From NCBI GenBank assembly GCA_947575475.1, contig CANPNN010000013.1, positions 1 through 16,645 of the forward strand: DNA of 16,645 nucleotides, read 5' to 3'. Below the pieces are notes generated by a model. The model searched no databases, had not been told where the DNA came from, and saw nothing but the letters and a program-made list of their open reading frames with translations. This document shows, piece after piece, positions 1 to 7,176 of this stretch (its first letter is position 1; each line of letters starts with the position of its first letter). The position numbers and the translations under genes were made by a program. The stretch comes from an uncultured Pseudoflavonifractor sp. (GTDB taxonomy: Bacteria; Bacillota_A; Clostridia; Oscillospirales; Oscillospiraceae).

Positions 1-1
1 T

Positions 2-907
2 GTGCGCAAGGTGATGGAGGCCTGTGAGAAATTGGGCTATGTGCCCGATATCGTGGCCAGAGCCATGCGGACAGGGCAGTCCCAACAGATCGGACTGCTG
101 ATCCCGGACATTCGCAATCCCTATTATCCGGAGCTGGCCCGGGGTGTGGAGGATGCGGCGGCAGTAGCGGAGTACCGCGTATTCCTATGTAATGTGGACC
201 GCAACCTGGAAAAGGAGCGGAATTATGTCCGGTCTCTTGTGGCGCGGAAAGTGGACGGGCTTCTGATGGTCAAGCCTCAGTTGCCCATTGAAGAGCTCCG
301 GGAACTTCGGGGAAAATGCGGCTGCGTGATCTTTGAGCCTGGAGAGGCGGTCTTAGGTGAGTTCGATGTGGTGGATGCGGACAGCCGGTCGGGGTCTGAG
401 GAGGCAGTGAAGCATTTGCTGGAGCAGGGGCACAGGCGGATCGCATACATCGGCGGCCGGATGGATTCTGTCGGCGCCAAAGAGCGACTGAACGGATATA
501 TGGCCCAGTTGACCAAGCATGGGATCGAGGTGGATAAGGACTTGATCAAGCAGGGCGACTATTCGATGGAAAGCGGCTATTTGGCGGCTAAGGCATTGCT
601 GTGCAGTGAGGAACGTCCCACAGCTATTTTCGCGGCCAATGATGTGATGGCCTTGGGTGCGCTTAAGAGGCTGACAGAGCAGGGGGTCCGGGTGCCGCAG
701 GACATCTCTCTTGTTGGGTTTGACGACATTGCCATGGCCAGCTATTCGACACCTTCCCTGTCCACTGTTCGTATGCCAAAATACGAGATGGGGCGCAAGG
801 GCTTTGAGATGCTTCAGCACATTTTGCAGAACCAGGGCAAATGGGAACCCAGTCACACAGTTTTGAAAACAGGCTATATTGCGCGGGAAAGTGTAGCTGC
901 CCGGTAA
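2..907 (+). CDS. LacI-family transcriptional repressor, 5' truncated by window edge
   Basis: Sugar-responsive DNA-binding repressor, seen from about residue 30 onward. The helix-turn-helix reading head lies upstream of the window, so position 2 is a window edge, not a true start. Visible parts are the end of the DNA-binding domain (LGYVPDIVARAMRTG, the hinge-helix region), then a periplasmic-binding-protein-type effector domain opening with IGLLIPDIRNPYY, followed by the ERLNGY, FAANDVMALGAL and GFDDIAMA blocks typical of RbsR/PurR-like members. Met replaces the common Leu of the hinge (ARxLRTG). The gene points toward the catabolic genes and is separated from them by about 105 bases holding a LacI-type palindrome, so it is probably their local regulator. 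The effector is unknown; a pathway sugar or nucleoside is a reasonable inference. Confidence 0.93.
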   Translation: MRKVMEACEKLGYVPDIVARAMRTGQSQQIGLLIPDIRNPYYPELARGVEDAAAVAEYRVFLCNVDRNLEKERNYVRSLVARKVDGLLMVKPQLPIEELRELRGKCGCVIFEPGEAVLGEFDVVDADSRSGSEEAVKHLLEQGHRRIAYIGGRMDSVGAKERLNGYMAQLTKHGIEVDKDLIKQGDYSMESGYLAAKALLCSEERPTAIFAANDVMALGALKRLTEQGVRVPQDISLVGFDDIAMASYSTPSLSTVRMPKYEMGRKGFEMLQHILQNQGKWEPSHTVLKTGYIARESVAAR

Positions 908-946
908 AACTGGCAGGCTGGAGATATGGGATTTATTTTAAACCAA

Positions 947-968
947 ATTTTTGAAACGTTACAAAAAT
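947..968. promoter_or_regulatory. Probable LacI-type operator (22-bp palindrome)
   Basis: An even-length inverted repeat centred between 957 and 958, with the core TGAAAC|GTTACA and A/T flanks. Ten of eleven base pairs match; only 954/961 (A/A) fails. Even symmetry with a central CG is typical of LacI-family operators. It lies between the repressor gene and the first enzyme gene, about 45 bases before that gene's start. A TTGAAA box (951-956) inside it could be a -35 element, with AAAAAT at 975-980 as a weak -10 (spacer 18), so a bound repressor would block the promoter. The promoter part is tentative. Confidence 0.72.
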
Positions 969-1013
969 ATACCAAAAAATAAGGATGCAGAAGAATTTCC
1001 GGAAGGGAATGAA

Positions 1014-1850
1014 ATGGGTATGAAAACTGCGGTAACAATTGCAGGCGCAAATGCAAAGACTTCCGCCTTCGTGGTGTGGCGAGGTTTTGAGGAGTCTATT
1101 CGCAAGGCGGCTGCCTATGGCTATGACGGTGTGGAACTGGCCTTGAAGAGCGCGGATGAGATCGATCGCGCCGATCTGCGCAGTTGGTTGAAAAAATACA
1201 GCATGGAGGTCAGTTGCATCACCACCGGCCAGGTTTTTGCTGATCTGGGGCTGTATTTTACACACCCGGACCCAGATATGCGAAAAAGGACCATTGCGGT
1301 CTTTTCTGGGCTTATCGATCTGGCGGGGGAGTTCGGAGGGATCGTCAATGCCGGACGGACCAGAGGCTTTGTGGGCCAGGGCCAGACCAGGGATGAGGCG
1401 GAGAAGCTGTTTGTGGATACTATGCAGACTCTCTGCGACAGGGCGGCGAGCCAAAATGTCCAGCTGATCATTGAGCCGGTAAATCGCTATGAGATCAATT
1501 TTATCAATAGTCTGGACGAGGGCGCCGCCATTTTGGAACAGGTCCATCGGGATAACTGCGGTCTTCACGCTGATGTGTTCCACATGAATATTGAGGACGA
1601 CAGCATTGGAGGAAGCCTGATCCGGAACGGAAGGTGGGTGCGTTACATCCATTTGGCCGATTCCAACCGATTGGCCCCCGGTTTGGGTCATCTGGATTTT
1701 GACGAGGTAATGGAAGCGCTGAAGGCTATCGGCTACAACGGGTGGGTATCGATAGAGATCCTGCCGGGGGAGGACCCGGATGCCATGGCTCGACAAGCCA
1801 TCGATCATATCAAGCCAAAGGTAGAGCGATATAATGGCGGGATGAGTTGA
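1014..1850 (+). CDS. Sugar epimerase/isomerase, TIM barrel (AP-endonuclease-2 / D-tagatose 3-epimerase type)
   Basis: A 278-residue TIM-barrel enzyme of the xylose-isomerase-like superfamily that includes ketose 3-epimerases, hydroxypyruvate isomerase and 5-keto-L-gluconate epimerase. The four metal and catalytic positions are visible: Glu154 (IIEPVNRYE), Asp187 (HADVFHMNIED), His213 (IHLADSNR) and Glu248 (SIEILP). Their spacing matches the E-D-H-E set of D-tagatose 3-epimerase, and the PGLGHLDF motif is also present. ATG 1014 is chosen because GGAAGG (1001-1006) sits 7 bases before it; ATG 1020 is possible. An in-frame TTG at 951 would put the start inside the operator. As first gene of the run it may turn a ribulose-type ketose into the xylulose configuration that transketolase needs (inference). 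The substrate cannot be read from sequence. Confidence 0.85.
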   Translation: MGMKTAVTIAGANAKTSAFVVWRGFEESIRKAAAYGYDGVELALKSADEIDRADLRSWLKKYSMEVSCITTGQVFADLGLYFTHPDPDMRKRTIAVFSGLIDLAGEFGGIVNAGRTRGFVGQGQTRDEAEKLFVDTMQTLCDRAASQNVQLIIEPVNRYEINFINSLDEGAAILEQVHRDNCGLHADVFHMNIEDDSIGGSLIRNGRWVRYIHLADSNRLAPGLGHLDFDEVMEALKAIGYNGWVSIEILPGEDPDAMARQAIDHIKPKVERYNGGMS

Positions 1851-1882
1851 CTCAGGCAAGGAGAATAAAGGAGGTACGCTCT

Positions 1883-2713
1883 ATGACAGCGGATAAAAAG
1901 GCGGAACTGGAGAAGAAATGTCTCAAATTCCGTAATGACCTGATTGATCTGCTCCATGATATTCAAACGGGACATCCCGGCGGGTCCCTGTCCTGCACAG
2001 AGATCCTGACCACGCTGTACTTTTCGGTCATGGATCACGATCCGAAACAGCCGAAGATGGAGGGCCGTGACCGGTTGATCCTAAGCAAAGGCCACGCCGC
2101 TCCCATGCTGTATCTGAATTTGGCCGAGGCGGGCTATTTTCCGAAGGAGGATCTGAAGACGCTGCGCCAGCTGGGTTCCTATCTTCAGGGCCATCCCTGT
2201 TACCACAAAACCCCCGGAGTGGAGCTGTCCGCAGGTCCCCTGGGGCTGGGGTTGGGCGCTGGGGTCGGCATGGCGTTGGGAGAACGGCTGAAGGGAAGCG
2301 ACGCGTATATCTACGTGATCCTGGGCGACGGGGAGCTCCAGGAGGGCTCTGTCTGGGAGGCTGCCATGGCGGCCAGCAAATTCAGGACTGATCACTGCAT
2401 TGCCATCCTGGATCACAACGGGGTCCAGTTGGACGGGACCAACGATGAGATCATGCCCCTGGGCGATATCGGGGCCAAATGGATGGCCTTCGGCTGGAAT
2501 GTGATCCACTGCGACGGCCATGATGTGGCGGCGATTGAAGCGGCGGTGAACACCGCCAAGTCCGTGACAGGCCGGCCCTCCATCATTATTAGTGAGACAG
2601 TGAAGGGGAAAGGGGTCCCCTTTATGGAGGGAAAAAGCGCCTGGCACGGAAAGGCGATCGGCGAGGAAGACTATAGGCTGGCAAAAGCCGCGCTGGGAGG
2701 TGTCACCGAATGA
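1883..2713 (+). CDS. Transketolase, N-terminal (thiamine diphosphate-binding) subunit
   Basis: A 276-residue N-terminal half of a split transketolase. It binds the diphosphate of thiamine diphosphate and Mg2+, and pairs with the next gene's product. Seen are GHPGGS (His31), SKGHAAP (His71), QGHP (His104), the thiamine motif GDGELQEGSVWEA (149-160) with Asn179, and AWHG (His255). All of the usual histidines of this half are therefore present. ATG 1883 is supported by AAAGGAGGT at 1867-1875 with a 7-base gap. Its stop overlaps the next start (ATGA), indicating translational coupling and equal amounts of the two subunits. Split transketolases occur both in central metabolism and in dedicated catabolic routes such as the apiose and sulfoquinovose pathways; this setting points to a dedicated role. 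Confidence 0.93.
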   Translation: MTADKKAELEKKCLKFRNDLIDLLHDIQTGHPGGSLSCTEILTTLYFSVMDHDPKQPKMEGRDRLILSKGHAAPMLYLNLAEAGYFPKEDLKTLRQLGSYLQGHPCYHKTPGVELSAGPLGLGLGAGVGMALGERLKGSDAYIYVILGDGELQEGSVWEAAMAASKFRTDHCIAILDHNGVQLDGTNDEIMPLGDIGAKWMAFGWNVIHCDGHDVAAIEAAVNTAKSVTGRPSIIISETVKGKGVPFMEGKSAWHGKAIGEEDYRLAKAALGGVTE

Positions 2714-3642
2714 GCGGGAAGATTGCGATCCGAGACGCCTTTGGCGAGGCGTTGAAAGAGCTGGGAGCGGTGAACGACAAGGTCGTGGCCCTGGAGGCTG
2801 ACGTGGGTGGCTCCACCAAGTCCATCCTGTTTGGAAAGGCCTATCCGGAGCGGTACTTTAACGTGGGGATCAGCGAGCTCAATATGGTAAATATGGCGGT
2901 AGGTCTGGCTCTGGAGGGCTATCTCCCCTTTGCCAATACCTTTGCCGTTTTCATGGCCACACGGGCTTTGGACCCGGTCCAGTCCCTGATCGCCTATGAC
3001 GACCTGAACGTTCGGCTGTGCGGCACATACTGCGGCCTTTCCGATTCCTATGACGGGGCCAGCCACCAGGCGATCACCGATATTGCCGCCATGCGCGCCA
3101 TTCCCAATATGACGGTGATCTGCGCCTCCGACCCGGTACAGACCAAAAAGGCTGTGTTTGCCCTGAATGAGCACCGGGGTCCTGTCTATCTGCGGCTGTC
3201 CCGGGCGCCTGCAGATACCGTCTATCCGGAGGACTATCCCTTTGTGATCGGGAAGGGGGCTGTGCTCCGGGAGGGGAAGGATGTGACGATCATCACCACG
3301 GGGACCGTACTGAGCCGGGCTCTGAACGCGGCTGAACTGCTGGCCGCGGAGGGGATACAGGCTACGGTGGTGGATATGCACACCGTAAAGCCCATAGACA
3401 GGGAGCTTATTCTGGACTGCGCCAGGAAGACAAAGGCGATCCTCACTGTGGAGGAGCACTCTGTCTGTGGCGGGCTGGGCAGTGCTGTGGCGGAAGTGCT
3501 GGCGGGGGAATGTCCCCTGTCCATTCTGGGTGCCGATGAGTTTGCGGAATCCGGAGATCTGGATGCGCTGATGGATAAGTATGGTTACAGCCCGGCAAAT
3601 ATTGCAGGCCGGGCCCGTGAGATCATGAAGAGGAAGGGGTAA
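2710..3642 (+). CDS. Transketolase, C-terminal (pyrimidine-binding) subunit
   Basis: A 310-residue partner of the preceding subunit, supplying the cofactor-activating glutamate (Glu56 in GISELN) and most of the substrate channel. Also visible are DGASHQ (Asp115, His119) and LRLSRAP (Arg165, matching the phosphate-binding Arg of yeast transketolase). The segment TYCGLSDSYDGASHQ aligns with the usual (T/S)HxGxxxGEDGxTHQ. Tyr107 thus takes the place of the conserved His (yeast His469, E. coli His461) that helps bind the sugar phosphate, and the GED triad reads SYD. This suggests a substrate with an altered far end. The start is the ATG overlapping the upstream stop, with GGGAGG 9 bases before it. 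1-deoxyxylulose-5-phosphate synthase is excluded because that enzyme is a single long chain. Confidence 0.92.
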   Translation: MSGKIAIRDAFGEALKELGAVNDKVVALEADVGGSTKSILFGKAYPERYFNVGISELNMVNMAVGLALEGYLPFANTFAVFMATRALDPVQSLIAYDDLNVRLCGTYCGLSDSYDGASHQAITDIAAMRAIPNMTVICASDPVQTKKAVFALNEHRGPVYLRLSRAPADTVYPEDYPFVIGKGAVLREGKDVTIITTGTVLSRALNAAELLAAEGIQATVVDMHTVKPIDRELILDCARKTKAILTVEEHSVCGGLGSAVAEVLAGECPLSILGADEFAESGDLDALMDKYGYSPANIAGRAREIMKRKG

Positions 3643-3648
3643 GAGGAT

Positions 3649-4539
3649 ATGAAGGAATCGATCCACAAGTATTTTCAGGTGGGCACCATCCAATGGATGA
3701 GTTTTCCCAAGCGGGACCCTATGGAGTCTTTGAAGGCCATCGCCCGGGATGATTTTTTTGATGCCATCGAGCTGAAGGGTTACGGTGAACAGAATGCCGA
3801 GGCCAAGGCCCTGCTGGACCAAAGCCATCTCAAGGTATGCTACGGCGCGCAGCCCCGACTGCTGGGTCCCAAACTGAACCCCAACGCCATCGACGAGGAG
3901 GAGCGGAAAAAGGCGGAGGCCACTCTGCTGGAGGCCATCGACGAAGCGGAGTATCTGGGCGCGAAGGGGATCGCCTTTCTGGCAGGCAAGTGGGAGGAGG
4001 CCACGAAGGATCAGGCTTACGCCCAACTGTTGAAGACCACCCGCAGGCTGTGCGATTATGCCGCCACGAAGGGAATGAACGTGGAACTGGAGGTATTTGA
4101 TTTTGACATGGACAAGGCGGCCCTGATCGGCCCCGCCCCCTACGCTGCCAAATTTGCCGCCGATATGCGCACCACTCACAGTAATTTCGGCCTGTTGGTG
4201 GACCTGAGCCATTTTCCCACCACCTATGAGAGCAGCCAGTTCGTGATCCGTACGCTGCGGCCCTACATTACCCATCTGCATCTGGGGAATGCGGTGGTGA
4301 AAGAGGGCTGCGACGGATACGGTGATCTGCACCCCCGTTTTGGCTACCCCAACAGCGCCAACGATGTCCCGGAGCTTTTGGATTTCTTCCGTGTTTTGAA
4401 GCAGGAGGGATTTTTTAACGCTCAACAGCCCTACGTGTTGTCCATGGAGGTGACCCTGCGTCCCGGTGAGGATGAGGACATCGTGCTGGCCAACACCAAA
4501 CGGGTGATCAACCGGGCCTGGGCGCTGCTGGAGGACTGA
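3649..4539 (+). CDS. Second sugar isomerase/epimerase-like TIM barrel protein
   Basis: A 296-residue xylose-isomerase-like TIM barrel, distantly related to the first gene of the run. Candidate metal-binding positions are Glu148 (VELEVFDFD), Asp185 (LLVDLSHFP), His211 (THLHLGN) and Glu267 (LSMEVT), again the E-D-H-E order, with an extra His228 in GDLHPRFG. It starts 6 bases after the transketolase stop; GGAAGGGG (3632-3639) lies 9 bases before the ATG. It is not close to any named enzyme I can recognise. Possible jobs are a second aldose/ketose step or isomerization of a three-carbon aldehyde acid (hydroxypyruvate isomerase belongs to this superfamily). The call is firm for fold and family, weak for reaction. 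Confidence 0.8.
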   Translation: MKESIHKYFQVGTIQWMSFPKRDPMESLKAIARDDFFDAIELKGYGEQNAEAKALLDQSHLKVCYGAQPRLLGPKLNPNAIDEEERKKAEATLLEAIDEAEYLGAKGIAFLAGKWEEATKDQAYAQLLKTTRRLCDYAATKGMNVELEVFDFDMDKAALIGPAPYAAKFAADMRTTHSNFGLLVDLSHFPTTYESSQFVIRTLRPYITHLHLGNAVVKEGCDGYGDLHPRFGYPNSANDVPELLDFFRVLKQEGFFNAQQPYVLSMEVTLRPGEDEDIVLANTKRVINRAWALLED

Positions 4540-4601
4540 GCTGCTGAAGAAGCTCCGGACAAACATTTGAGGTCTAAAATATTGCAGCTGGAGGATAAAC
4601 C

Positions 4602-5564
4602 ATGAAAATTGTTGTTTTAGATGGCTATACGGAGAACCCCGGTGACCTGAGCTGGGATGAGCTGGGAAAGTTGGGGGAGTTGACGGTCTATGACCGCACA
4701 TCCTATGTGGAGGCCCCTGTCATCGCGGAGCGGATCGGGGACGCAGAGGTCGTGATCACAAATAAGACTCCCATTTCCAAAGAGACCTTTGATAAGTGCC
4801 CCGGGATCAAGCTGGTCGCCATGCTGGCTACCGGCTACAACGTGGTGGATTATACCTATGCCCGGCAGAAGGGGATCCCTGTGGTCAACGTGCCCACCTA
4901 CGGCACCGCGTCGGTGGGACAGTACGCCATCGCCCTTTTGCTGGAGATATGTCATCACATTGGCTATCACAGCCAGACCGTTCACGATGGAAAGTGGGCC
5001 AGCCATATTGACTGGTGCTACTGGGATCATCCCCTCATTGAGCTGGATGGAAAAACGGCTGGGATCATCGGCTTTGGCCGTATCGGACAGACCACCGGCA
5101 GGATCGCGAAGGCTCTGGGGATGAATGTTCTGGCCAACGATCTCTATCCCAATGACTCCGGCAGGGCGATCGCCGAGTATGTCTCTTTGGATGAACTGCT
5201 GGCCAAGTCCGATGTGGTGTTCCTCCACTGCAACCTGACGCCGGAAAATACCCAGCTGATCAACAGGGAGAACATCAAGAAAATGAAGGATGGGGCCATC
5301 CTGATCAACAACTCCCGCGGTCAGCTGATCAGCGAGCAGGATGTGGCGGAGGCCCTCAAATCCGGAAAGCTGGCGGGCGCGGGGCTGGATGTGGTGTATA
5401 CTGAGCCTATTAAGGCCGACAATCCTCTGCTGGATGCGCCCAACTGCATCCTGACCCCTCATATGTCCTGGGGCGCAAAGGAGGCCCGCCAGCGGATCAT
5501 GGATATCACGGTAGACAATGTGAAAGCCTACATGAAGGGAGACCCTATCAACGTTGTGAACTGA
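4602..5564 (+). CDS. D-2-hydroxyacid dehydrogenase (glycerate dehydrogenase-like)
   Basis: A 320-residue NAD-dependent dehydrogenase of the D-isomer-specific family, which reduces 2-keto acids such as hydroxypyruvate to D-2-hydroxy acids. It has a split catalytic domain around a Rossmann domain. Visible are the dinucleotide motif GFGRIGQ (157-163), Asp180 at the end of the second strand (VLANDLYP), which favours NAD over NADP, and the catalytic set Arg239 (NNSRG), Glu268 (YTEP) and His287 (TPHMSW). Length and N-terminus (MKIVVLDGYTENPGDLSW) are those of proteins commonly annotated as glycerate dehydrogenase. TGGAGG (4589-4594) lies 7 bases before the ATG. In this operon it would most simply turn hydroxypyruvate, or a similar keto acid made from the sugar, into D-glycerate; that role is inference. 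Confidence 0.9.
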   Translation: MKIVVLDGYTENPGDLSWDELGKLGELTVYDRTSYVEAPVIAERIGDAEVVITNKTPISKETFDKCPGIKLVAMLATGYNVVDYTYARQKGIPVVNVPTYGTASVGQYAIALLLEICHHIGYHSQTVHDGKWASHIDWCYWDHPLIELDGKTAGIIGFGRIGQTTGRIAKALGMNVLANDLYPNDSGRAIAEYVSLDELLAKSDVVFLHCNLTPENTQLINRENIKKMKDGAILINNSRGQLISEQDVAEALKSGKLAGAGLDVVYTEPIKADNPLLDAPNCILTPHMSWGAKEARQRIMDITVDNVKAYMKGDPINVVN

Positions 5565-5627
5565 CAGAGCTTGAGGCCTGCGGGAAAGTTCCGGGGCAGA
5601 AATTCCCATGATCAAATGGAGGTACCT

Positions 5628-6581
5628 ATGGAAGAAAAAAAGATCCCTCTGATCATTGATACAGACCCGGGGATCGATGATGCCGCCTCGATCTTTTGGG
5701 TGTTGGCCAGTGGCCGCTTTGATGTGAAGGCGCTGACAGTGACCCACGGCAATGTGGGGCTGGAGAGCTGTACCCAAAATGCCCTTCGCCTGTTGGAGGC
5801 GGCCGGAAGGCCGGATATCCCCGTCTATAAGGGGGCCCCGGCGCCGCTTCTGCGCCCACGCATCAGCGCGGAATTTGCCCATGGCAGCGACGGTATGGGG
5901 GACTCCGACATGCCGGCTCCCACTTTGAAGCCGGCGGAGGGCCGCGCAGCCGAACGCATCGTAGAGATCGCCAGGGCCTCAAAGGAGCCGGTGACTATTC
6001 TTGCGATCGGGCCTATTACTAATGTGGCCCTTGCCATCCTATTGGAGCCGGAGCTGAAACATTTTATCAAGCAGATCATTTTTATGGGCGGCGCGGTCCA
6101 CGTGCCGGGAAATATGACGCCGGTGGCCAGTTTTAATGTGGTGGCGGACCCGGAAGCGGCCCAGATCGTCTACCGCTCCAGTATTCCAGTGGTCCAGATC
6201 GGACTGGATATCTGCAATCGGTTCAGTTTCCGTATGGAGGATTTTGACGAGCTTGCCAGGCGGGATACCCCCATGACCCGCTTTATCTGTCAGATGGTAC
6301 AGTTCCGCCTGCGCCAGATCGGTGAGACAAAGAGCGAATCTGTCGCCCGCACCGACAGCATCGCCCTGAATGATGTAGCGGCTACGGCCTACCTGATGAA
6401 TCCCGGTTGGTTTACCACTGAGATGGTTGCGGGGGATGTGGAGACAGCTGGCCAATGTGCCGGGATGACAATTTTGGATTTTGTTAATAGGGAGAACCGC
6501 CTCCCCAATGTCTGTTTTGCCTCTGATGTGGACAGCCAGGCGGCGATCCGGCAATGGAGCTGGGACCTGTGCCAAGGCTGA
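5628..6581 (+). CDS. Nucleoside hydrolase (IunH/Rih-like), first paralog
   Basis: A 317-residue member of the Ca2+-dependent nucleoside hydrolases, which cleave the N-glycosidic bond of nucleosides to free base and sugar. The Ca-binding DTDPGIDDA signature (11-19) is intact, as are HGSDGMG (85-91), GPITN (128-132), MGGAV and the final Ca ligand Asp249. Two positions are unusual. The motif normally reading HDP has Asn248 where the catalytic-acid His sits in C. fasciculata hydrolase (His241). In GNMTPVASFN, Ser168 replaces the Glu of the usual AEFN, which contacts the ribose 5'-OH. ATG 5628 is chosen because GGAGG (5618-5622) precedes it by 5 bases; ATG 5616 has no ribosome site. No signal peptide is seen, so it should act in the cytoplasm. 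The substrate is probably not a plain ribonucleoside, but this is inferred. Confidence 0.88.
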   Translation: MEEKKIPLIIDTDPGIDDAASIFWVLASGRFDVKALTVTHGNVGLESCTQNALRLLEAAGRPDIPVYKGAPAPLLRPRISAEFAHGSDGMGDSDMPAPTLKPAEGRAAERIVEIARASKEPVTILAIGPITNVALAILLEPELKHFIKQIIFMGGAVHVPGNMTPVASFNVVADPEAAQIVYRSSIPVVQIGLDICNRFSFRMEDFDELARRDTPMTRFICQMVQFRLRQIGETKSESVARTDSIALNDVAATAYLMNPGWFTTEMVAGDVETAGQCAGMTILDFVNRENRLPNVCFASDVDSQAAIRQWSWDLCQG

Positions 6582-6656
6582 GAGACGTTTTTTACTTCAA
6601 AAATGAAACGAATCAAATTAAGGGAAAAATCACCAATAGAGTAAGAGGTGTACACA

Positions 6657-7145
6657 TTGAAAGTATACATAGCCAACGACCACGGCGGCGTGGAGTTAAA
6701 AAGCAGGATCGTCGAATGCTTTGCCCCCAAAGGCGTTGAGATCGTCAACCTGGGTACGGACACCACAGATATTGTCCGCTATCCCTACTATGTGGAAAAG
6801 GTGTGCCGGCATGTGGAGCAGGAGCCGGGGGCCCGAGGGATATTGATCTGTTCCACGGGGATCGGGATGAGCATAGCCGCCAACAAATTTAAGGGGATAC
6901 GGGCGGCCCTGTGTACAGACCCCTATATGGCCAAAATGACCCGAAAGCACAATGATTCCAATGTGCTGTGCCTGGGAGGACAGGTGACCGGCATTTTGGA
7001 GGCGCTGGATATGGTGGATATCTGGCTGAACACGGAGTTTGAGGGGGGACGGCACTGTATCTCCCTGGGACTGATCGCCGAGATAGAGGATACGCTGTTG
7101 TCAATGCCGGAAGGCGGGGACAGCGTGATGGAGCCCGGAAAATAA
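6657..7145 (+). CDS. RpiB/LacAB-family sugar isomerase, divergent phosphate site
   Basis: A 162-residue member of the RpiB/LacA/LacB aldose-ketose isomerases. Asp8-His9 (ANDHGG), the catalytic Cys65 in ILICSTGIG, and His98-Asn99 (HND) are present, so the isomerase chemistry should work. The phosphate site differs: of the three arginines known from RpiB (Arg113, 137, 141 in M. tuberculosis numbering), only Arg132 (GGRH) remains. The other two positions are Gln109 (LGGQ instead of GxR) and Ser136 (GGRHCIS instead of GGRHxxR). TTG 6657 is the preferred start: it gives the family N-terminus MKVYIANDH, and AAGAGGT (6643-6649) lies 7 bases ahead, whereas GTG 6648 overlaps that site. It sits between two hydrolase genes, suggesting it acts on their sugar product. 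Ordinary ribose-5-phosphate isomerase remains possible. Confidence 0.87.
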   Translation: MKVYIANDHGGVELKSRIVECFAPKGVEIVNLGTDTTDIVRYPYYVEKVCRHVEQEPGARGILICSTGIGMSIAANKFKGIRAALCTDPYMAKMTRKHNDSNVLCLGGQVTGILEALDMVDIWLNTEFEGGRHCISLGLIAEIEDTLLSMPEGGDSVMEPGK

Positions 7146-7176
7146 CAAAGAAAGTATGAAAAGGGAGGAACGCGGC

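Noticed and set aside
950..967. CcpA catabolite-response element
   Set aside because: TGAAACGTTACA is two bases shorter than the cre spacing (TGNAARCGNWWWCA), so a local LacI-type operator fits better.
951..1013. In-frame upstream extension of the first TIM-barrel gene from TTG 951
   Set aside because: It would start inside the operator palindrome, lacks a ribosome site, and the added residues are low-complexity and unlike the family; ATG 1014 has a well-placed ribosome site.
2671..4701. Very long antisense open frame (676 codons, - strand) under the transketolase and second TIM-barrel genes
   Set aside because: Product is Gln/His/Gly-rich with no recognisable domain and spans several well-supported genes; it is a codon-bias shadow.
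4617..5882. Antisense open frame of 421 codons under the dehydrogenase and hydrolase genes
   Set aside because: Same low-complexity composition, no domain, no ribosome site of note; opposite strand genes are certain.
7156..7176. Upstream ATG 7156 as start of the second hydrolase
   Set aside because: It would place the AAGGGAGGAA ribosome site inside the gene; ATG 7177 sits at the correct distance from it.
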